64,000 nucleotides of DNA from Candidatus Nitronauta litoralis (GCA_015698285.1 CP048685.1:2728001-2792000), one strand, 5' to 3'; positions 53,448 to 63,936 are shown, counted from the first letter of the stretch. Translations and numbers: made by a program. Notes: generated from the letters alone by a model not told the origin.

Positions 53448-55433
53448 TCAGTTGGGCAGGTTTTCCTGGATCGTTTTTATCAGTCCCACGTTCTGTGTGT
53501 GTCCCGATTTGTGAGCCGAAATTTTTCCGCGTATGGGTTTGCCCAGAAGGTAAAAATCGCCGAGTATGTCGAGAATTTTATGGCGGGCGAATTCATCCGG
53601 GTAACGCAATTCGGTGTTAAGTACTTTGCCATCACCCAGCATGATAAAGTTGTCGAGCTTTCCGCCAGAGGCAAAGCCAAGCTTTGTGAGGGCAGCCACT
53701 TCCTCCATAAAACCGAAAGTGCGTGCCGGGGCAATTTCTTTTTTAAAGCCCTCAAAGTTTTCGTACTTGAAGGTGTAATCCATAGTTCCGATGGGTTCTG
53801 GGTATTCCATGTGGTAACTCACCTCAAAGCCATCGCAAGGCGCTATTTTTATATGAGCGCCCTTTGGGTCGCCAAAAGAGTATTCTTTGTCGATTACAAG
53901 TTCCTCATACGGGGAGTCCTGTTCTTCGAATTCACCATCTTCAACCAGTTGGCAAAAGTCTTTTGCAGATCCATCCATCACCGGTGCTTCGTCCCCAATT
54001 TTGATCAAAAGGTTATTGATTCGATACATATGGAGAACTGCCATGATGTGTTCAATGGTGCCCACTGAGAAAAAACCTTTTTTTATACATGTGGAGTATT
54101 CGGTAGACTCCACGTTTTCTGGCTTGGCAGGTATGGTTGCCGTGCTGGAAATATGGCCAAAGATGATTCCCGAGTTGGGTGGCAGGGGTTGCATGATCAG
54201 TCCCGTTTTGATTCCTGAGTGCAGACCGCTTCCACACAGAACGACACTCCTTTTGAGCGTGCGCTGGCGTGGTAGACGTGATGCTCCTTTTTCCCTCGCA
54301 GTCGAAATGGCTTCTGATTCATCCAATCCGACAGGTGGGGGAAGATGGTCGATATTGATAACGTCGTCCGGGTGCACCTTGCGGGCGATGTTATCGAGAA
54401 AGTCCCGCAGTTCTTTAAGGTTCCCTGGCCAGTCGTAGGCGACTAGTCTTTCCATGGCCTCATCGTCAACAGAATGCGGTGTGTAATTTCCGTATTCGGC
54501 GAGTTCCTCAAAATATTTTTTTACAAGAATCGGAATATTGTCCTTGAAGTTTTTTAGTGGCGGAACTTCCAGGGTGTTTTTGCTTAGGATGTCCAGTAAC
54601 TCCTTACGAAATTTTCCCCGTTCTACTCTCCGTGACAGGTCTACAGAGGTGGAAGCGAACACACGTGCTGGCAGAAAGGGGGCATCGTCCTCTGATTTCA
54701 ACGCCTGGATCAGTTTGTCCTGCAAGGTGGGGCTGAGTGCTTCAATGTTTTTTAAATACACTACCCGATCACCTGGCGTGGATGCGCTGCTTTTCCCCTT
54801 GCGAACAAACAATTCCTGTTGCAGTGAAGTCATGGATCTTGACGGGCAATTGATTTTCATGAAAGGCAGGCGGGAATTCTTGCTTTCCATATGTATAGCC
54901 TGTGCGACAAACTCTTTCCCGGTGCCCGGAGCCCCCTGGATCAACATCGGGTGGTTGTGGCGCGAGGCTTCCTTAATCTTTTTTTTGACATCCACCATGA
55001 TCTGAAAACAATGCGGCAGTTCAGGTTTGGAATTGCCGTTATGCGGTCCCTGGTCGACTCGGGTTTGTTTTAGCTTCAGAGCCTTATCCACTGACTGGAC
55101 CAGTTGGTCCAATGAAAAGGGTTTTTCGATGAAATCAAAAGCTCCCAGTTTGGTCGCCTTGACCGCAGTGTCGATCGTGCCATGCCCGGACATGATCAGA
55201 ACCTCTATTTCCGGGTGATAGGTCTTGATCGTCTTGAGGACTTCGATGCCATCCATCCCTGGAAGCCAAATGTCGAGCAGGACCAAGTCCGGCGGGTCAG
55301 ATTGCACCTGTTCCAAGGCATCAAGCCCGTCGTCGGCGGTATCGATCCTGTAACCTTCGTCTTCCAGAATCCCATGGAGGGAACTGACAATGTTTTTTTC
55401 ATCATCCACAATGAGGACGCGGGGTTTTGACAA
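53448..55433 (-). CDS. lpxC: Fusion: response-regulator receiver + degenerate NtrC-type AAA+ + LpxC
   Basis: 661 aa. Receiver, residues 1-120, is complete: acidic pair VDDE at 9-12, phospho-Asp54 (LLDIW), Ser82, Lys104 (EKPF). A sigma-54-activator-like AAA+ domain, about 140-375, keeps Walker A (GAPGTGKE, 167-174) and the late DWPGNLKEL, but Walker B reads YLKNI (226-230) rather than LDE, and GAFTGA is gone. From ~388 to the end is LpxC, UDP-3-O-acyl-GlcNAc deacetylase, the committed lipid A step: SVGTIEHIM (Glu461, His462), HKILDILGD (His618, Asp622) and HKSGH (His645) keep the zinc and catalytic residues. No Fis/HTH domain. Reading frame is uninterrupted. The sensor kinase is not nearby. 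Confidence 0.93.
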   Translation of the reverse strand: MSKPRVLIVDDEKNIVSSLHGILEDEGYRIDTADDGLDALEQVQSDPPDLVLLDIWLPGMDGIEVLKTIKTYHPEIEVLIMSGHGTIDTAVKATKLGAFDFIEKPFSLDQLVQSVDKALKLKQTRVDQGPHNGNSKPELPHCFQIMVDVKKKIKEASRHNHPMLIQGAPGTGKEFVAQAIHMESKNSRLPFMKINCPSRSMTSLQQELFVRKGKSSASTPGDRVVYLKNIEALSPTLQDKLIQALKSEDDAPFLPARVFASTSVDLSRRVERGKFRKELLDILSKNTLEVPPLKNFKDNIPILVKKYFEELAEYGNYTPHSVDDEAMERLVAYDWPGNLKELRDFLDNIARKVHPDDVINIDHLPPPVGLDESEAISTAREKGASRLPRQRTLKRSVVLCGSGLHSGIKTGLIMQPLPPNSGIIFGHISSTATIPAKPENVESTEYSTCIKKGFFSVGTIEHIMAVLHMYRINNLLIKIGDEAPVMDGSAKDFCQLVEDGEFEEQDSPYEELVIDKEYSFGDPKGAHIKIAPCDGFEVSYHMEYPEPIGTMDYTFKYENFEGFKKEIAPARTFGFMEEVAALTKLGFASGGKLDNFIMLGDGKVLNTELRYPDEFARHKILDILGDFYLLGKPIRGKISAHKSGHTQNVGLIKTIQENLPN

Positions 55434-55479
55434 GGATGGCTCCTTTTGGCTGGAGGGTTCGCAGTACTGCTTTATTCTA

Positions 55480-56121
55480 TCAGGGGCAGGGCACTTTTAC
55501 GAAGTCTAGATAATAAATCTTTTTTCCCTGATTGAGGAAATTTTTTTCGTATTTGGTGCGGGGAACGTCTTCGCGATGGTTGGCGAACCCTGGATCCTGG
55601 TGCAGGTTTCGAAACCCGGGGTCACCCTCAAGGACTTCCAGCATTTCCATGGCATATTCTTCAAAGTCGGTTGCCAGGCGAAGTCGGCCTTCCGGGACCA
55701 GTTTTTCCCAAAGAGTCCTGACGACATGGGGTTTGATGAGCCGCCTTTTATGATGTCTCTTTTTGGGCCAGGGATCCGGGAAATTGATATAAATCTCCGT
55801 GAGTTCAGCCTCCCTGAATAAAAACGGGATTTTTTCCTTGGCGTCTCCGTAAACGACTCTGATGTTGGTCAGCCCATAGCGAGACATCCGGGTGAACAGT
55901 TTCCGAATTCCTTTATGATAAAAGTCCAGACCGATCAGGTTGCAATCCGGTCGCTGCACGGCCATGTCGAGAAGGAAACTACCATTACCAAATCCTATTT
56001 CCAGTACAACCGGCTGGCTGTCTCTGAATTGCTCTGGCCAGTTTGGATACTCTTCGGGATCAAGGAAATAAGGATTGTCTTCTGCAATCGTTTCAAATTT
56101 TAAAAGTGGCTTTGATGACAT
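55480..56121 (-). CDS. trmB: tRNA (guanine-N7-)-methyltransferase
   Basis: 213 aa SAM-dependent methyltransferase for m7G46 of tRNA. SAM motif LEIGFGNGSFLLDMA near residue 40, and the TrmB-specific NFPDPWPKKRHHKRRL near residue 115. ATG at 56121 after a gap to greA of 99 bases. 46 bases before the receiver-LpxC gene on the same strand. Confidence 0.95.
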   Translation of the reverse strand: MSSKPLLKFETIAEDNPYFLDPEEYPNWPEQFRDSQPVVLEIGFGNGSFLLDMAVQRPDCNLIGLDFYHKGIRKLFTRMSRYGLTNIRVVYGDAKEKIPFLFREAELTEIYINFPDPWPKKRHHKRRLIKPHVVRTLWEKLVPEGRLRLATDFEEYAMEMLEVLEGDPGFRNLHQDPGFANHREDVPRTKYEKNFLNQGKKIYYLDFVKVPCP

Positions 56122-56220
56122 GAATAACGTATGGCTTTCTTCAAGGTGATTTTTTCAGATGGGTAGTTGGCTGCTTGGTTCAGGAATAGGGAGAATGGAA
56201 AAAGTTTTAAGTTAAGGGTT

Positions 56221-56697
56221 CTATTCTGTACCCATATTGTGGATGGTGACGAGAAGGGTTACTTCAAAATAGGATTCGTTTCCCCCAAACCTCATGATAA
56301 CTTCATCTCCTTCCTTTTTACCCACCAGGCTTTTGCCAATGGGAGATGCCGGGGAGATCCGTCCTGTATCCGGGTCGACTTCTTCAGGGAAAACAAGGTA
56401 GTAAACTTTATCCTCATCCGTATCCAGGTTTTTCAAATGAAGCTTGCTTCCCAACCCAGCACGATCTTTTGGAAGGCGGGCCACATCAAGCTGCATGACA
56501 TTGCTGATTCGGCCCTGCAATTGAGAGATTCGTGATTGAAGAAACGTCTGTCGTTCCTTGGCGGCTTTATATTCAGCGTTTTCACTAAGGTCTCCCATAT
56601 CGGTGGCAATTTTGAGTGCCTTGGGGATATCCACCTCCAGCTCACGCTTGGTTTCCATTAATTCGTTTTCAAGTTTGTCGAGGACCGGCAACCGCAT
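56221..56697 (-). CDS. greA: Transcription elongation factor GreA
   Basis: 158 aa. N-terminal coiled coil with LKIATDMGDLSENAEYKAAKERQ near residue 31 carrying the acidic Asp/Glu tip, and C-terminal domain with SPIGKSLVGKKEGDEV near residue 118. Rescues backtracked RNA polymerase. Standard length. Downstream of rlpA with a gap of 135 bases. Confidence 0.96.
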   Translation of the reverse strand: MRLPVLDKLENELMETKRELEVDIPKALKIATDMGDLSENAEYKAAKERQTFLQSRISQLQGRISNVMQLDVARLPKDRAGLGSKLHLKNLDTDEDKVYYLVFPEEVDPDTGRISPASPIGKSLVGKKEGDEVIMRFGGNESYFEVTLLVTIHNMGTE

Positions 56698-56832
56698 ACT
56701 TCATTCTCCATTCCAGAGAGTTGACCTGGATATTTCTGATAAATTGAACCGACTGCAAGCTTTTCCCGGGTTTCTATGGAAAGCGAGTTGCCGGAAAATA
56801 ATTACTCCAAAGGAAAAATTCCTGTTGGAATT

Positions 56833-57618
56833 TTACGGGGTGGGCATTGCGATGACAAATGCCCCCTGATGACCGAGTCGACGTAAAGTATCCATCCTAC
56901 GCTGTGCTCTGTCGAATGTATTATAGGCCGTGGTCACCACACGGTAAAGAGGAAGGCTGGATTGATCGAAATTTAATACTTGTCCATCCCCCAGTCTCTT
57001 TGCCATTAACTGAGCATTTTCGAGGTTTTTGAAAACCCCCACTTGTACGGTATACGTTTTCTGGAAACTTGTCTGAGCCGGTTTTTGGGTTTTTAAAGAA
57101 TTTGAAGCGGGTTCCAGAGCACGAAGGCTCACCGGCACGGTCCCATTTTTTACCATGCCTAATTTAACTCCTGCTCCATAACTAAGGTCAATGATCCTTC
57201 GCCCCACAAAGGGACCGCGGTCATTGATCCTGACGATAACCGAACGGTTATTGAGTTTATTGATTACCCTTACCCTGGTATTGAACGGAAGGGTTTTATG
57301 CGCCGCTGTCAGGGAATGCATGTTGTAAATTTCACCACTGGAGGTTTTTTTGCCATGAAATTTAGGGCCATACCACGATGCGATTCCCTTGCGTGAATAG
57401 CCGGAAGCATTGGCTACGGGATAGTAAGTTTTACCATCGACACGGTAGGGTATCGCCGGTTCATTATTGGCTCTCGTGACGGAAGGAGAAGAGGTTCTGT
57501 TTTGGACAGGCGGTGCCGACCCGGAGGACTGAAAACCGTTAGAGGTTGAATAGGTGCTGCACCCTCCTATAATGGATGAGGTTAAAAATGTGAGGACTAG
57601 AAAAGTAAATAAATTCAT
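56833..57618 (-). CDS. rlpA: Septal ring lytic transglycosylase RlpA
   Basis: 261 aa outer-membrane lipoprotein. Leader with lipobox IIGGC near residue 20. A DPBB domain starts near residue 75 (KGIASWYGPKFHGKKTSSGEIYNMHSLTAAH) with the catalytic Asp region RINDRGPFVGRRIIDLSYGA, and a C-terminal SPOR domain (YTVQVGVFKNLENAQ near residue 185) binds denuded septal glycan. Cuts glycan chains at division. Upstream gap is AT-rich. Confidence 0.93.
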   Translation of the reverse strand: MNLFTFLVLTFLTSSIIGGCSTYSTSNGFQSSGSAPPVQNRTSSPSVTRANNEPAIPYRVDGKTYYPVANASGYSRKGIASWYGPKFHGKKTSSGEIYNMHSLTAAHKTLPFNTRVRVINKLNNRSVIVRINDRGPFVGRRIIDLSYGAGVKLGMVKNGTVPVSLRALEPASNSLKTQKPAQTSFQKTYTVQVGVFKNLENAQLMAKRLGDGQVLNFDQSSLPLYRVVTTAYNTFDRAQRRMDTLRRLGHQGAFVIAMPTP

Positions 57619-57904
57619 TTGGGTTGAAAGGGGAAGGATTGAGCCTTTTTTTATAAAGAAGGTGAATGCTTCTTTATTTTTTAAAGAAAATTGCCGTTGA
57701 ACAAAGGTAAGCTTTTTAAAATCAGTCTGTTATTATGCTTTTGTATTTTATCTGGTCTGATTTGATGGGTCAAACCAAAAGAGATTTTTGGAAGTAGTGG
57801 TGAAACTCATTGATTTAGGTTGACCTAACCCGCCTATGTGAACCATACTGGATCACTTTTTTTAGCGTTGGCAGGGGAATTGTTGAGACGACAGAAGATA
57901 CCCG
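57619..57904. other. AT-rich divergent intergenic region rlpA/HDOD
   Basis: 286 bases without gene. It contains the AT-rich inverted repeat and presumably the promoters of both flanking genes; no convincing site can be assigned. Confidence 0.4.
57653..57682 (+). other. AT-rich inverted repeat upstream of rlpA
   Basis: ATAAAGAAG (57653-57661) and CTTCTTTAT (57669-57677), 7-base loop, followed by TTTTTT on the plus strand. Looks like a weak rho-independent terminator facing right, but no plus-strand gene ends before it, so an antisense RNA or a start-site structure for rlpA is possible. Confidence 0.35.
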
Positions 57905-58759
57905 ATGCGCGATGAAATATTAAACAGGATGGGGGAGAAGGGAAATATTCCACCTTTGCCTGATATTTTAATCCGTTTGGAAGCTAAAATCGATGATCCA
58001 GGCGGCGAGTTGGATGATATTGCCCAGCTGATCGAAACGGAGCCAGTGCTTGCTGGACGGTTGTTAGCCTTATCCAACAGCGTCTTTTTTGGAGCTGGCC
58101 GGGAAAAAATCCTTTCCTTAAAAGGAGCAGTGCTCCGGCTTGGTTTGAAACTGGTCCTGGATCTGGCCTATACGCTGGAGCTGCCTAGGATATTTGCAGG
58201 TGTTGGGACCTTCAAGCAGGACAAGTTCTGGAAACACTGTCTGGCGGTAGGTGTGTTGTCGCGACATATTGCGGGCCGCTGGGACCCTGAAAGAAGAATT
58301 GGGGAACAAGCCTATCTCGCGGGCCTGATGCACGATATAGGGATTCTCGTGTTCTATTTCCTGATTCCAAAGGAGTATAGAAATTTCCTTAGAGGTATTG
58401 AAGATAAAGAGTCGCCGTTGGAAACACTGGAGCGGGAACAGTTTGGTATATGTCACGCAGAACTGGGTGCCGGGTTTATCAAGAAGTGGTGGCCGTTGGA
58501 CGCTGAGGTGGTCGAAGCCGTGGGACGTCACCATCAAAAACTGGATCCATCAAAAGACCAGGATATGGTGGTTGCCGCTGTTAACCTCAGCAATGCGATC
58601 GCCAACATACACGAATGGCGGGTCGGGTTAGGCAATCCCGGAGATGCTCTCAATCGCAAGTTCCTGATTGCAAAAGGAATGACGCTGGAAACTTACCAGG
58701 AGTTTGTTGACGATGCGCGAGAATCCTTAAAGGCCGCGCAAAATATTCTGGGCAAATAA
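57905..58759 (+). CDS. HDOD-domain signalling protein
   Basis: 284 aa. HDOD domain at about residues 10-210: start region NIPPLPDILIRLEAKIDDPGGELDDIAQLIETEPVLAGRLLALSNS, and an HD-like motif LMHDIGILVFYFLIP near residue 142. HDOD proteins regulate by binding partners or nucleotides, often in motility, chemotaxis or stress. Single-gene transcript: a terminator follows at 58795, and the gap before it is AT-rich. Partner genes are not nearby. Confidence 0.85.
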   Translation: MRDEILNRMGEKGNIPPLPDILIRLEAKIDDPGGELDDIAQLIETEPVLAGRLLALSNSVFFGAGREKILSLKGAVLRLGLKLVLDLAYTLELPRIFAGVGTFKQDKFWKHCLAVGVLSRHIAGRWDPERRIGEQAYLAGLMHDIGILVFYFLIPKEYRNFLRGIEDKESPLETLEREQFGICHAELGAGFIKKWWPLDAEVVEAVGRHHQKLDPSKDQDMVVAAVNLSNAIANIHEWRVGLGNPGDALNRKFLIAKGMTLETYQEFVDDARESLKAAQNILGK

Positions 58760-58794
58760 AATTTATAAATAACGGTCAAAGTTTAATAGAGACT

Positions 58795-58824
58795 CACCAA
58801 TGTGGGAACATTTGGTGTTTTTTT
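58795..58824 (+). terminator. Rho-independent terminator after the HDOD gene
   Basis: CACCAATGT / ACATTTGGTG (58795-58803 and 58808-58817) with one T bulge, loop GGGA, then seven T. Confidence 0.8.
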
Positions 58825-58920
58825 ATGCTTGCAACATGATCTGAACACACTTCACAATACTGGATTAAGTGTCTTGCATCAGGTGACAACCTGGATTCAA
58901 TTTTATGGATACCGTGAAAT

Positions 58921-59895
58921 ATGAGTGATTCTGAATTCAAGGTAACATTCCGTGGCGTCCGGGGGTCTATTCCTACTCCTCTCATTGGATCTGAGGTTGA
59001 AGATAAACTGACGCAAACACTCGAATTGGCAACGCCTGATGATCTCAAAGACTTGGCATCCAGAAAAAACTTTGTCAAAAATCTGCCAGAACATTTAAAG
59101 GGGTGTTTTGGGGGGAATTCATCGTGTGTCCAGGTTGAGGTTGGAGGGCACCTCATCATATTTGATGCCGGAACAGGCCTACGAGTGCTTGGGCATGAGC
59201 TGATAAAAAGGGAGTTTGAAAAAGGGGAAGGGGAAGGCCATATTTTTCTTTCCCACACCCATTGGGATCACATCATGGGTATTCCGTTTTTCGTTCCATT
59301 TTATCGAAAGGGAAATCGATTCTCCATTTACGGGGTACACCCGAATTTAAAAGAACGACTGGTAGGTCAGCAGGGCCCCAACTTTTTTCCCGTTCCCTTC
59401 AGTTCTTTTGAGGCAGACATTCAGGTGGTCGAGTTGGCGGACCAGGATTGCATTGAACTTGGCCCGGTCCGGGTTACGTGGAAAGAAATGGAACACCCCG
59501 GAGCAAGTTTTTCTTATCGGGTCGACTTTGAAGGTCGCTCAGTGGTTTATTCGACGGACGCTGAATATAAACGGTTAGAGCCGGAAGATCTTGCCCCAAC
59601 AGTAGAATTTTTCAAAGATGCCGACCTTCTGGTTTTTGATTCCCAGTACACTTTTGTCGAGGGTATCGAGAAAGAAGATTGGGGGCACAGTTCAACCTTT
59701 ATTGGTGTGGATCTGGCTTTAGCGGCAGGAGTGAAATGTCTGTCCTTCTATCACCACGAACCCACTTACAGCGATATGAAAATTATGAGCGTTATGGGGC
59801 AGACCAAAAAATATCTTAAAGCCATTGCTCCGGATAATAATCTGGAATTGATGATTTCATGCGAAGGTCGCACCATGGATTTGATGGCGGAATAA
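58921..59895 (+). CDS. MBL-fold metallo-hydrolase
   Basis: 324 aa. Metal site SHTHWDHIMG (HxHxDH) near residue 111, further ligand areas EHPGASF near 185 and STDAEYKR near 202, and a final FYHHEPTYSD near 280. It starts FKVTFRGVRGSIPTPL, a pattern seen in proteins annotated as cAMP phosphodiesterase class II or cyclic-nucleotide/nucleic-acid MBL enzymes. There is a 60-residue insertion (about 20-65) before the metal motif. Substrate not known. 25 bases after the HDOD terminator would allow its own promoter. Confidence 0.8.
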   Translation: MSDSEFKVTFRGVRGSIPTPLIGSEVEDKLTQTLELATPDDLKDLASRKNFVKNLPEHLKGCFGGNSSCVQVEVGGHLIIFDAGTGLRVLGHELIKREFEKGEGEGHIFLSHTHWDHIMGIPFFVPFYRKGNRFSIYGVHPNLKERLVGQQGPNFFPVPFSSFEADIQVVELADQDCIELGPVRVTWKEMEHPGASFSYRVDFEGRSVVYSTDAEYKRLEPEDLAPTVEFFKDADLLVFDSQYTFVEGIEKEDWGHSSTFIGVDLALAAGVKCLSFYHHEPTYSDMKIMSVMGQTKKYLKAIAPDNNLELMISCEGRTMDLMAE

Positions 59896-59966
59896 TCTGT
59901 GCCGCAATTCATTCCCATAGAAATACCCTTCCTTCTTTTTTCTTTTTCATCCCCCTTAGTTGAGAT

Positions 59967-62900
59967 ATGAAACCAGCGCCTGGGTTCTGGTTCTCCATTG
60001 ATCGCGGTGGAACGTTTACAGACGTATACGCCGAGGTTCCCGGGCAGCCGGGTTTCCGTCTGGTAAAACTTCTTTCAAAGAACCCGAAACACTACGCCGA
60101 CCCGGCAATCGAAGCTATTCGCAGGATCATCACTGATGTTACGAGAAAACCCTGGCATCCTGAAACGTCTGCGGGCGAAATTGATTCTGTTCGAATGGGA
60201 ACGACCCTGGCCACCAACGCTCTATTGGAAAAAAAGGGAACCCGCACGGCTCTCGTCATCACACGCGGTTTCGGTGACCTGCTCGAAATAGGAAAACAAA
60301 ACCGACCTCACCTGTTCGAACTCAAAATTAAAAAACCGGATAACCTTTACGAGGCCGTTGTCGAGGTCGACGAAAGGGTCCGTTTGCCGATTAATGGGAA
60401 AAAGACAAGCGAGGTTGAGATTATAAAAAGTCCGGACCTCGATAGGTTGCGCGAGGACTTCACGGTTTTGAAGAAGAAGGGGGTAGTCAGCCTTGCAGTG
60501 GTTTGTCTCCACGCCTGGTGGTTCCCCGACCATGAGCGGATGATCGGGGACCTTGCACGGAAAGTTGGATTTGAATTTGTTTACCTGTCGCATGAAGTGA
60601 TGCCTCGTATCAAGTTTGTAGATCGTGGTCAGACCTGCCTGGTCGAAGCTTATTTAACACCAACTATCCGCAGTTACTGCGAATCGTTTTCGGAAGCTTT
60701 TCACCAGGTTGAACCAGAACTGCTGTTCATGCAATCCGACGGAGGGTTGGTTCCTCCACAAAGATACACAGGCAGCAATGCGATTTTATCCGGGCCGGCT
60801 GGCGGAGTCGTTGGGTATTCGCAATCAGTATGGAAGGAGGAAGACAAGGTTCCGGTTATTGGCTTTGATATGGGGGGGACTTCCACCGACGTATCCCGGT
60901 TTGACGGGGAATACGACCTGATACAAGAGAGTATGGTCGCAGGAATTCATTTGCAAACCCCCCAGTTGGATATTCATACCATTGCAGCGGGGGGCGGTTC
61001 TCTTTTGACTTTTCAAAACGGGATGCTGGCAGTCGGGCCAGAGTCTTCAGGGGCCTACCCTGGTCCAGTTTGCTACCGCAACGGTGGTCAATTGTCGATT
61101 ACCGATGCCAACTTGTTTCTGGGAAGGTTACATCCTGATTTTTTTCCTAAAATTTTTGGGAGGGGGCAGGATGAATCTCTTGACCAACAAGAAACCCGCC
61201 GCGCGATGACCACCCTCACGGAAGAGATAAATCATTACGTTCAGGAAAATGGTGGATCCACTATGTCTCCTGAACAGGTGGCAGAAGGTTTTATAGAAGT
61301 TGCCAATGAGCAAATGGCGAGAGCTATCCGTGAAGTGACAGAGACTCGGGGTTTTGATGTGCGCGACCACATCCTGGCCTGTTTCGGTGGTGCTGGTGGT
61401 CAACACGCCTGTGCTTTGGCCCGGGCGCTGGGAATCCGCAAGGTGGTGATTCATCGTTTTGCCGGGATTCTTTCGGCCTACGGGCTCGCTTTGGCAGACG
61501 TTGTCCGGGATCTTCAGGAACCGGTCGCTTTTGAGTTGGCAGACAGCGCTCTTCCGGAAATACGGGAACGGTTTCAAAAGTTAGAAACAAAGGCAAAAGG
61601 TCAATTGAATTCAGATGGATTTGTGGGAGGAGCAATTCAAATTCAACGCTATCTTCAACTTGCTTACAAGGGAACCGATTTTGGGGTGATGGTAATTGAA
61701 GAAGAGGATAAACCCTTTGCAGACAGTTTTAGAGAATTGATACAGCGTCAATTTGGTTTCCTGCCGGAAGAGAAAACAATCTGGGTGGAAGCGTTAAGGG
61801 TTAGAGCCATTGGCAAAAAAAATCGTCCCGAGATTCCAGACCTTCAGACGGTAAATTCGACCCCGGTTCCAGAATCCACCACATCCTGTTTTTTTGAAAC
61901 GGACTGGTTTGAAACGTCCATTTATAGATGTGAAAACCTGGGTGCTGGACACGTGATTGATGGTCCGGCACTTCTTATACAAAATACTTCGACCATTGTT
62001 GTGCCACCTGATTGCCGTGCCGAGTTGACTTTGCAGGGCGACGTACTTATCGACATTACTCTCATTGGAAAAAAACAGACTGGTGAAGAATACGACCCCG
62101 TTCGTCTAGCTGTTTTTGGCAACAGGTTTATGTCGATAGCCGAGCAGATGGGGCATGTACTAAAGCGAACTGCGTTGTCGACCAATATAAAAGAGCGCCA
62201 GGATTTTTCATGCGCCCTGTTCTCACCTGAAGGTGACCTGATTGCCAATGCCCCTCATCAACCTGTTCATTTGGGTTCGATGGGAGAAGCGGTAAAAGCG
62301 CAAATAAGGTTGCAAGGTCAGGACTGTCAGGAAGGGGATGTTTGGATAAGTAATCATCCCGTTACCGGAGGAACCCATCTCCCGGATATCACGGTGATCA
62401 CTCCAGTTATTGAAAAGGGGAGACCTGTGTTTTTTGTTGCCAGCCGAGGCCACCACGCCGATATCGGAGGAATAGCACCGGGTTCAATGCCCGCCTCTGC
62501 AACCCGCCTGGTGGAGGAAGGGGCCGCTATCAAATCTTTTAAACTGGTTGATCGCGGAAACTTTCAGACTGAGGGGATCACCCGCTTATTGACCGAATCG
62601 AATTCCAGGGACATCGATGGAAATTCAATTCCCGGATCCCGTGCTCTTGCAGATAATCTTTCCGATTTAAAAGCCCAGATAGCAGCGAACCGGAGGGGTT
62701 GTGAATTGTTGAACGAGTTGATCGAATCCCAGTCGCTGAAGACAGTCCACGCGTACATGCAATATATCCGGAACAGCGCGGCACAGGCCGTCACTGAATG
62801 CATTGCGAAGCTTTCAGGCGGATCGAAAAAAATCCTGACGGCAGGCGACCATATGGATGACGATACAGAGCTTTGTCTTCAATTGGAGTTAAATCCCAAC

Positions 62901-63659
62901 GGAAAGGCGTTGTTCGATTTTTCCGGGACCGGTTCAGAGGTTAAAGGGAATCTGAATGCGCCACGTGCTGTCACCTATTCTGCGGTACTTTATTGTCTGC
63001 GTTGCCTGGTAGGGGGAGAAATTCCTCTTAATCAGGGATGCCTCGATCCAATCGACTTTGAAATTCCACCGGGTTCTATCCTGTTTCCTTCTGAAAATGC
63101 TGCAGTGGCAGCGGGGAATGTGCTCACATCTCAGCGGGTAGTCGATCTGGTTTTCAAAGCTTTGGGGACAGTTGCCGCTTCCCAGGGGTGTATGAATAAC
63201 CTTACTTTTGGCAATGACCGTTTTGCCTATTATGAAACGATTGGGGGTGGGGCAGGGGCCGGTCCTGATTTTAGCGGTGCTTCAGGTGTTCACACTCACA
63301 TGACGAATACCCGAATTACCGACCCGGAAGTTTTGGAGTTGCGGTACCCGGTATTGTTGCGTGAATTTTCAATCCGAAGAAATTCAGGCGGCAAAGGGAA
63401 ATTCTCCGGTGGCGATGGGCTTATCAGGGAGATTGAATTTTTGGAGAAGATGCATGTGGCTATCCTGTCTGAACGAAGAGTGTATGCGCCTTACGGACTT
63501 CATGGAGCTGCTAGCGGGGAAACAGGAAAAAACTATTTGATCCGGAAGGATGGGGTCCAACAAAACCTCGGAAGCAAAGTTGAGTTTGAAGTTCAACCCA
63601 ATGAACGGGTCAGAATTCTTACGCCCGGTGGCGGCGGATTCGGGCCTGGTGATGGATGA
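59967..63659 (+). CDS. 5-oxoprolinase/hydantoinase, HyuA-HyuB fusion
   Basis: 1230 aa; ATP-dependent ring-opening of 5-oxoproline or related cyclic amides. HyuA half (1-700): start [31 protein letters not shown] near residue 270, [14 protein letters not shown] near residue 296. HyuB half starts near residue 710 with [19 protein letters not shown] and has [18 protein letters not shown] near residue 765 and [24 protein letters not shown] near 1095. The full fusion is of the length of mammalian and many bacterial 5-oxoprolinases. One gene, about 70 bases after the MBL hydrolase; possibly the same transcript. Confidence 0.93.
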   Translation: MKPAPGFWFSIDRGGTFTDVYAEVPGQPGFRLVKLLSKNPKHYADPAIEAIRRIITDVTRKPWHPETSAGEIDSVRMGTTLATNALLEKKGTRTALVITRGFGDLLEIGKQNRPHLFELKIKKPDNLYEAVVEVDERVRLPINGKKTSEVEIIKSPDLDRLREDFTVLKKKGVVSLAVVCLHAWWFPDHERMIGDLARKVGFEFVYLSHEVMPRIKFVDRGQTCLVEAYLTPTIRSYCESFSEAFHQVEPELLFMQSDGGLVPPQRYTGSNAILSGPAGGVVGYSQSVWKEEDKVPVIGFDMGGTSTDVSRFDGEYDLIQESMVAGIHLQTPQLDIHTIAAGGGSLLTFQNGMLAVGPESSGAYPGPVCYRNGGQLSITDANLFLGRLHPDFFPKIFGRGQDESLDQQETRRAMTTLTEEINHYVQENGGSTMSPEQVAEGFIEVANEQMARAIREVTETRGFDVRDHILACFGGAGGQHACALARALGIRKVVIHRFAGILSAYGLALADVVRDLQEPVAFELADSALPEIRERFQKLETKAKGQLNSDGFVGGAIQIQRYLQLAYKGTDFGVMVIEEEDKPFADSFRELIQRQFGFLPEEKTIWVEALRVRAIGKKNRPEIPDLQTVNSTPVPESTTSCFFETDWFETSIYRCENLGAGHVIDGPALLIQNTSTIVVPPDCRAELTLQGDVLIDITLIGKKQTGEEYDPVRLAVFGNRFMSIAEQMGHVLKRTALSTNIKERQDFSCALFSPEGDLIANAPHQPVHLGSMGEAVKAQIRLQGQDCQEGDVWISNHPVTGGTHLPDITVITPVIEKGRPVFFVASRGHHADIGGIAPGSMPASATRLVEEGAAIKSFKLVDRGNFQTEGITRLLTESNSRDIDGNSIPGSRALADNLSDLKAQIAANRRGCELLNELIESQSLKTVHAYMQYIRNSAAQAVTECIAKLSGGSKKILTAGDHMDDDTELCLQLELNPNGKALFDFSGTGSEVKGNLNAPRAVTYSAVLYCLRCLVGGEIPLNQGCLDPIDFEIPPGSILFPSENAAVAAGNVLTSQRVVDLVFKALGTVAASQGCMNNLTFGNDRFAYYETIGGGAGAGPDFSGASGVHTHMTNTRITDPEVLELRYPVLLREFSIRRNSGGKGKFSGGDGLIREIEFLEKMHVAILSERRVYAPYGLHGAASGETGKNYLIRKDGVQQNLGSKVEFEVQPNERVRILTPGGGGFGPGDG

Positions 63660-63681
63660 GGCAACCCGGTTAGTCTGAAAA

Positions 63682-63936
63682 TTATGTGTCGATGGATGTT
63701 TTAGCGATACGGTTGACAAAATTGGTGATGGTTTTCATGCCAATGACGGCAATGATTTCATGTGGCTGTTTCTTGTCAACGCCAGATGACTCCAATTCCC
63801 CCAATTCTTTTGCTGAAAGAAATCCTCTTTTATCCAGAATTCCCTTAGTGGTACGAACTAATGCGTGGTCCCGACCCGATGGAGGATTAATATTGTTCAC
63901 AATGCCATGAATGGTTTCTGTTCCGACGCCGCTCAT
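63682..63936 (-). pseudogene. C-terminal fragment of a carboxymuconolactone-decarboxylase/AhpD-like protein
   Basis: 84 aa. The second half (KRGFLSAKELGELESSG, then EIIAVIGMKTITNFVNRIAKT) matches the C-terminal end of CMD/peroxidase-related proteins, and a short stretch before it (GRDHALVRTTKG) matches the usual helix. The N-terminal half, which carries the catalytic CxxC-His motif in family members, is not encoded here, and a TAA lies in frame upstream within the window (near 63975). Either a decayed gene or a standalone small domain. Convergent with the 5-oxoprolinase gene. Confidence 0.5.

Noticed and set aside
53887-54438. 183-aa plus-strand frame inside the receiver-LpxC gene
   Set aside because: Antisense to the fused gene's conserved LpxC and AAA regions; no independent evidence.
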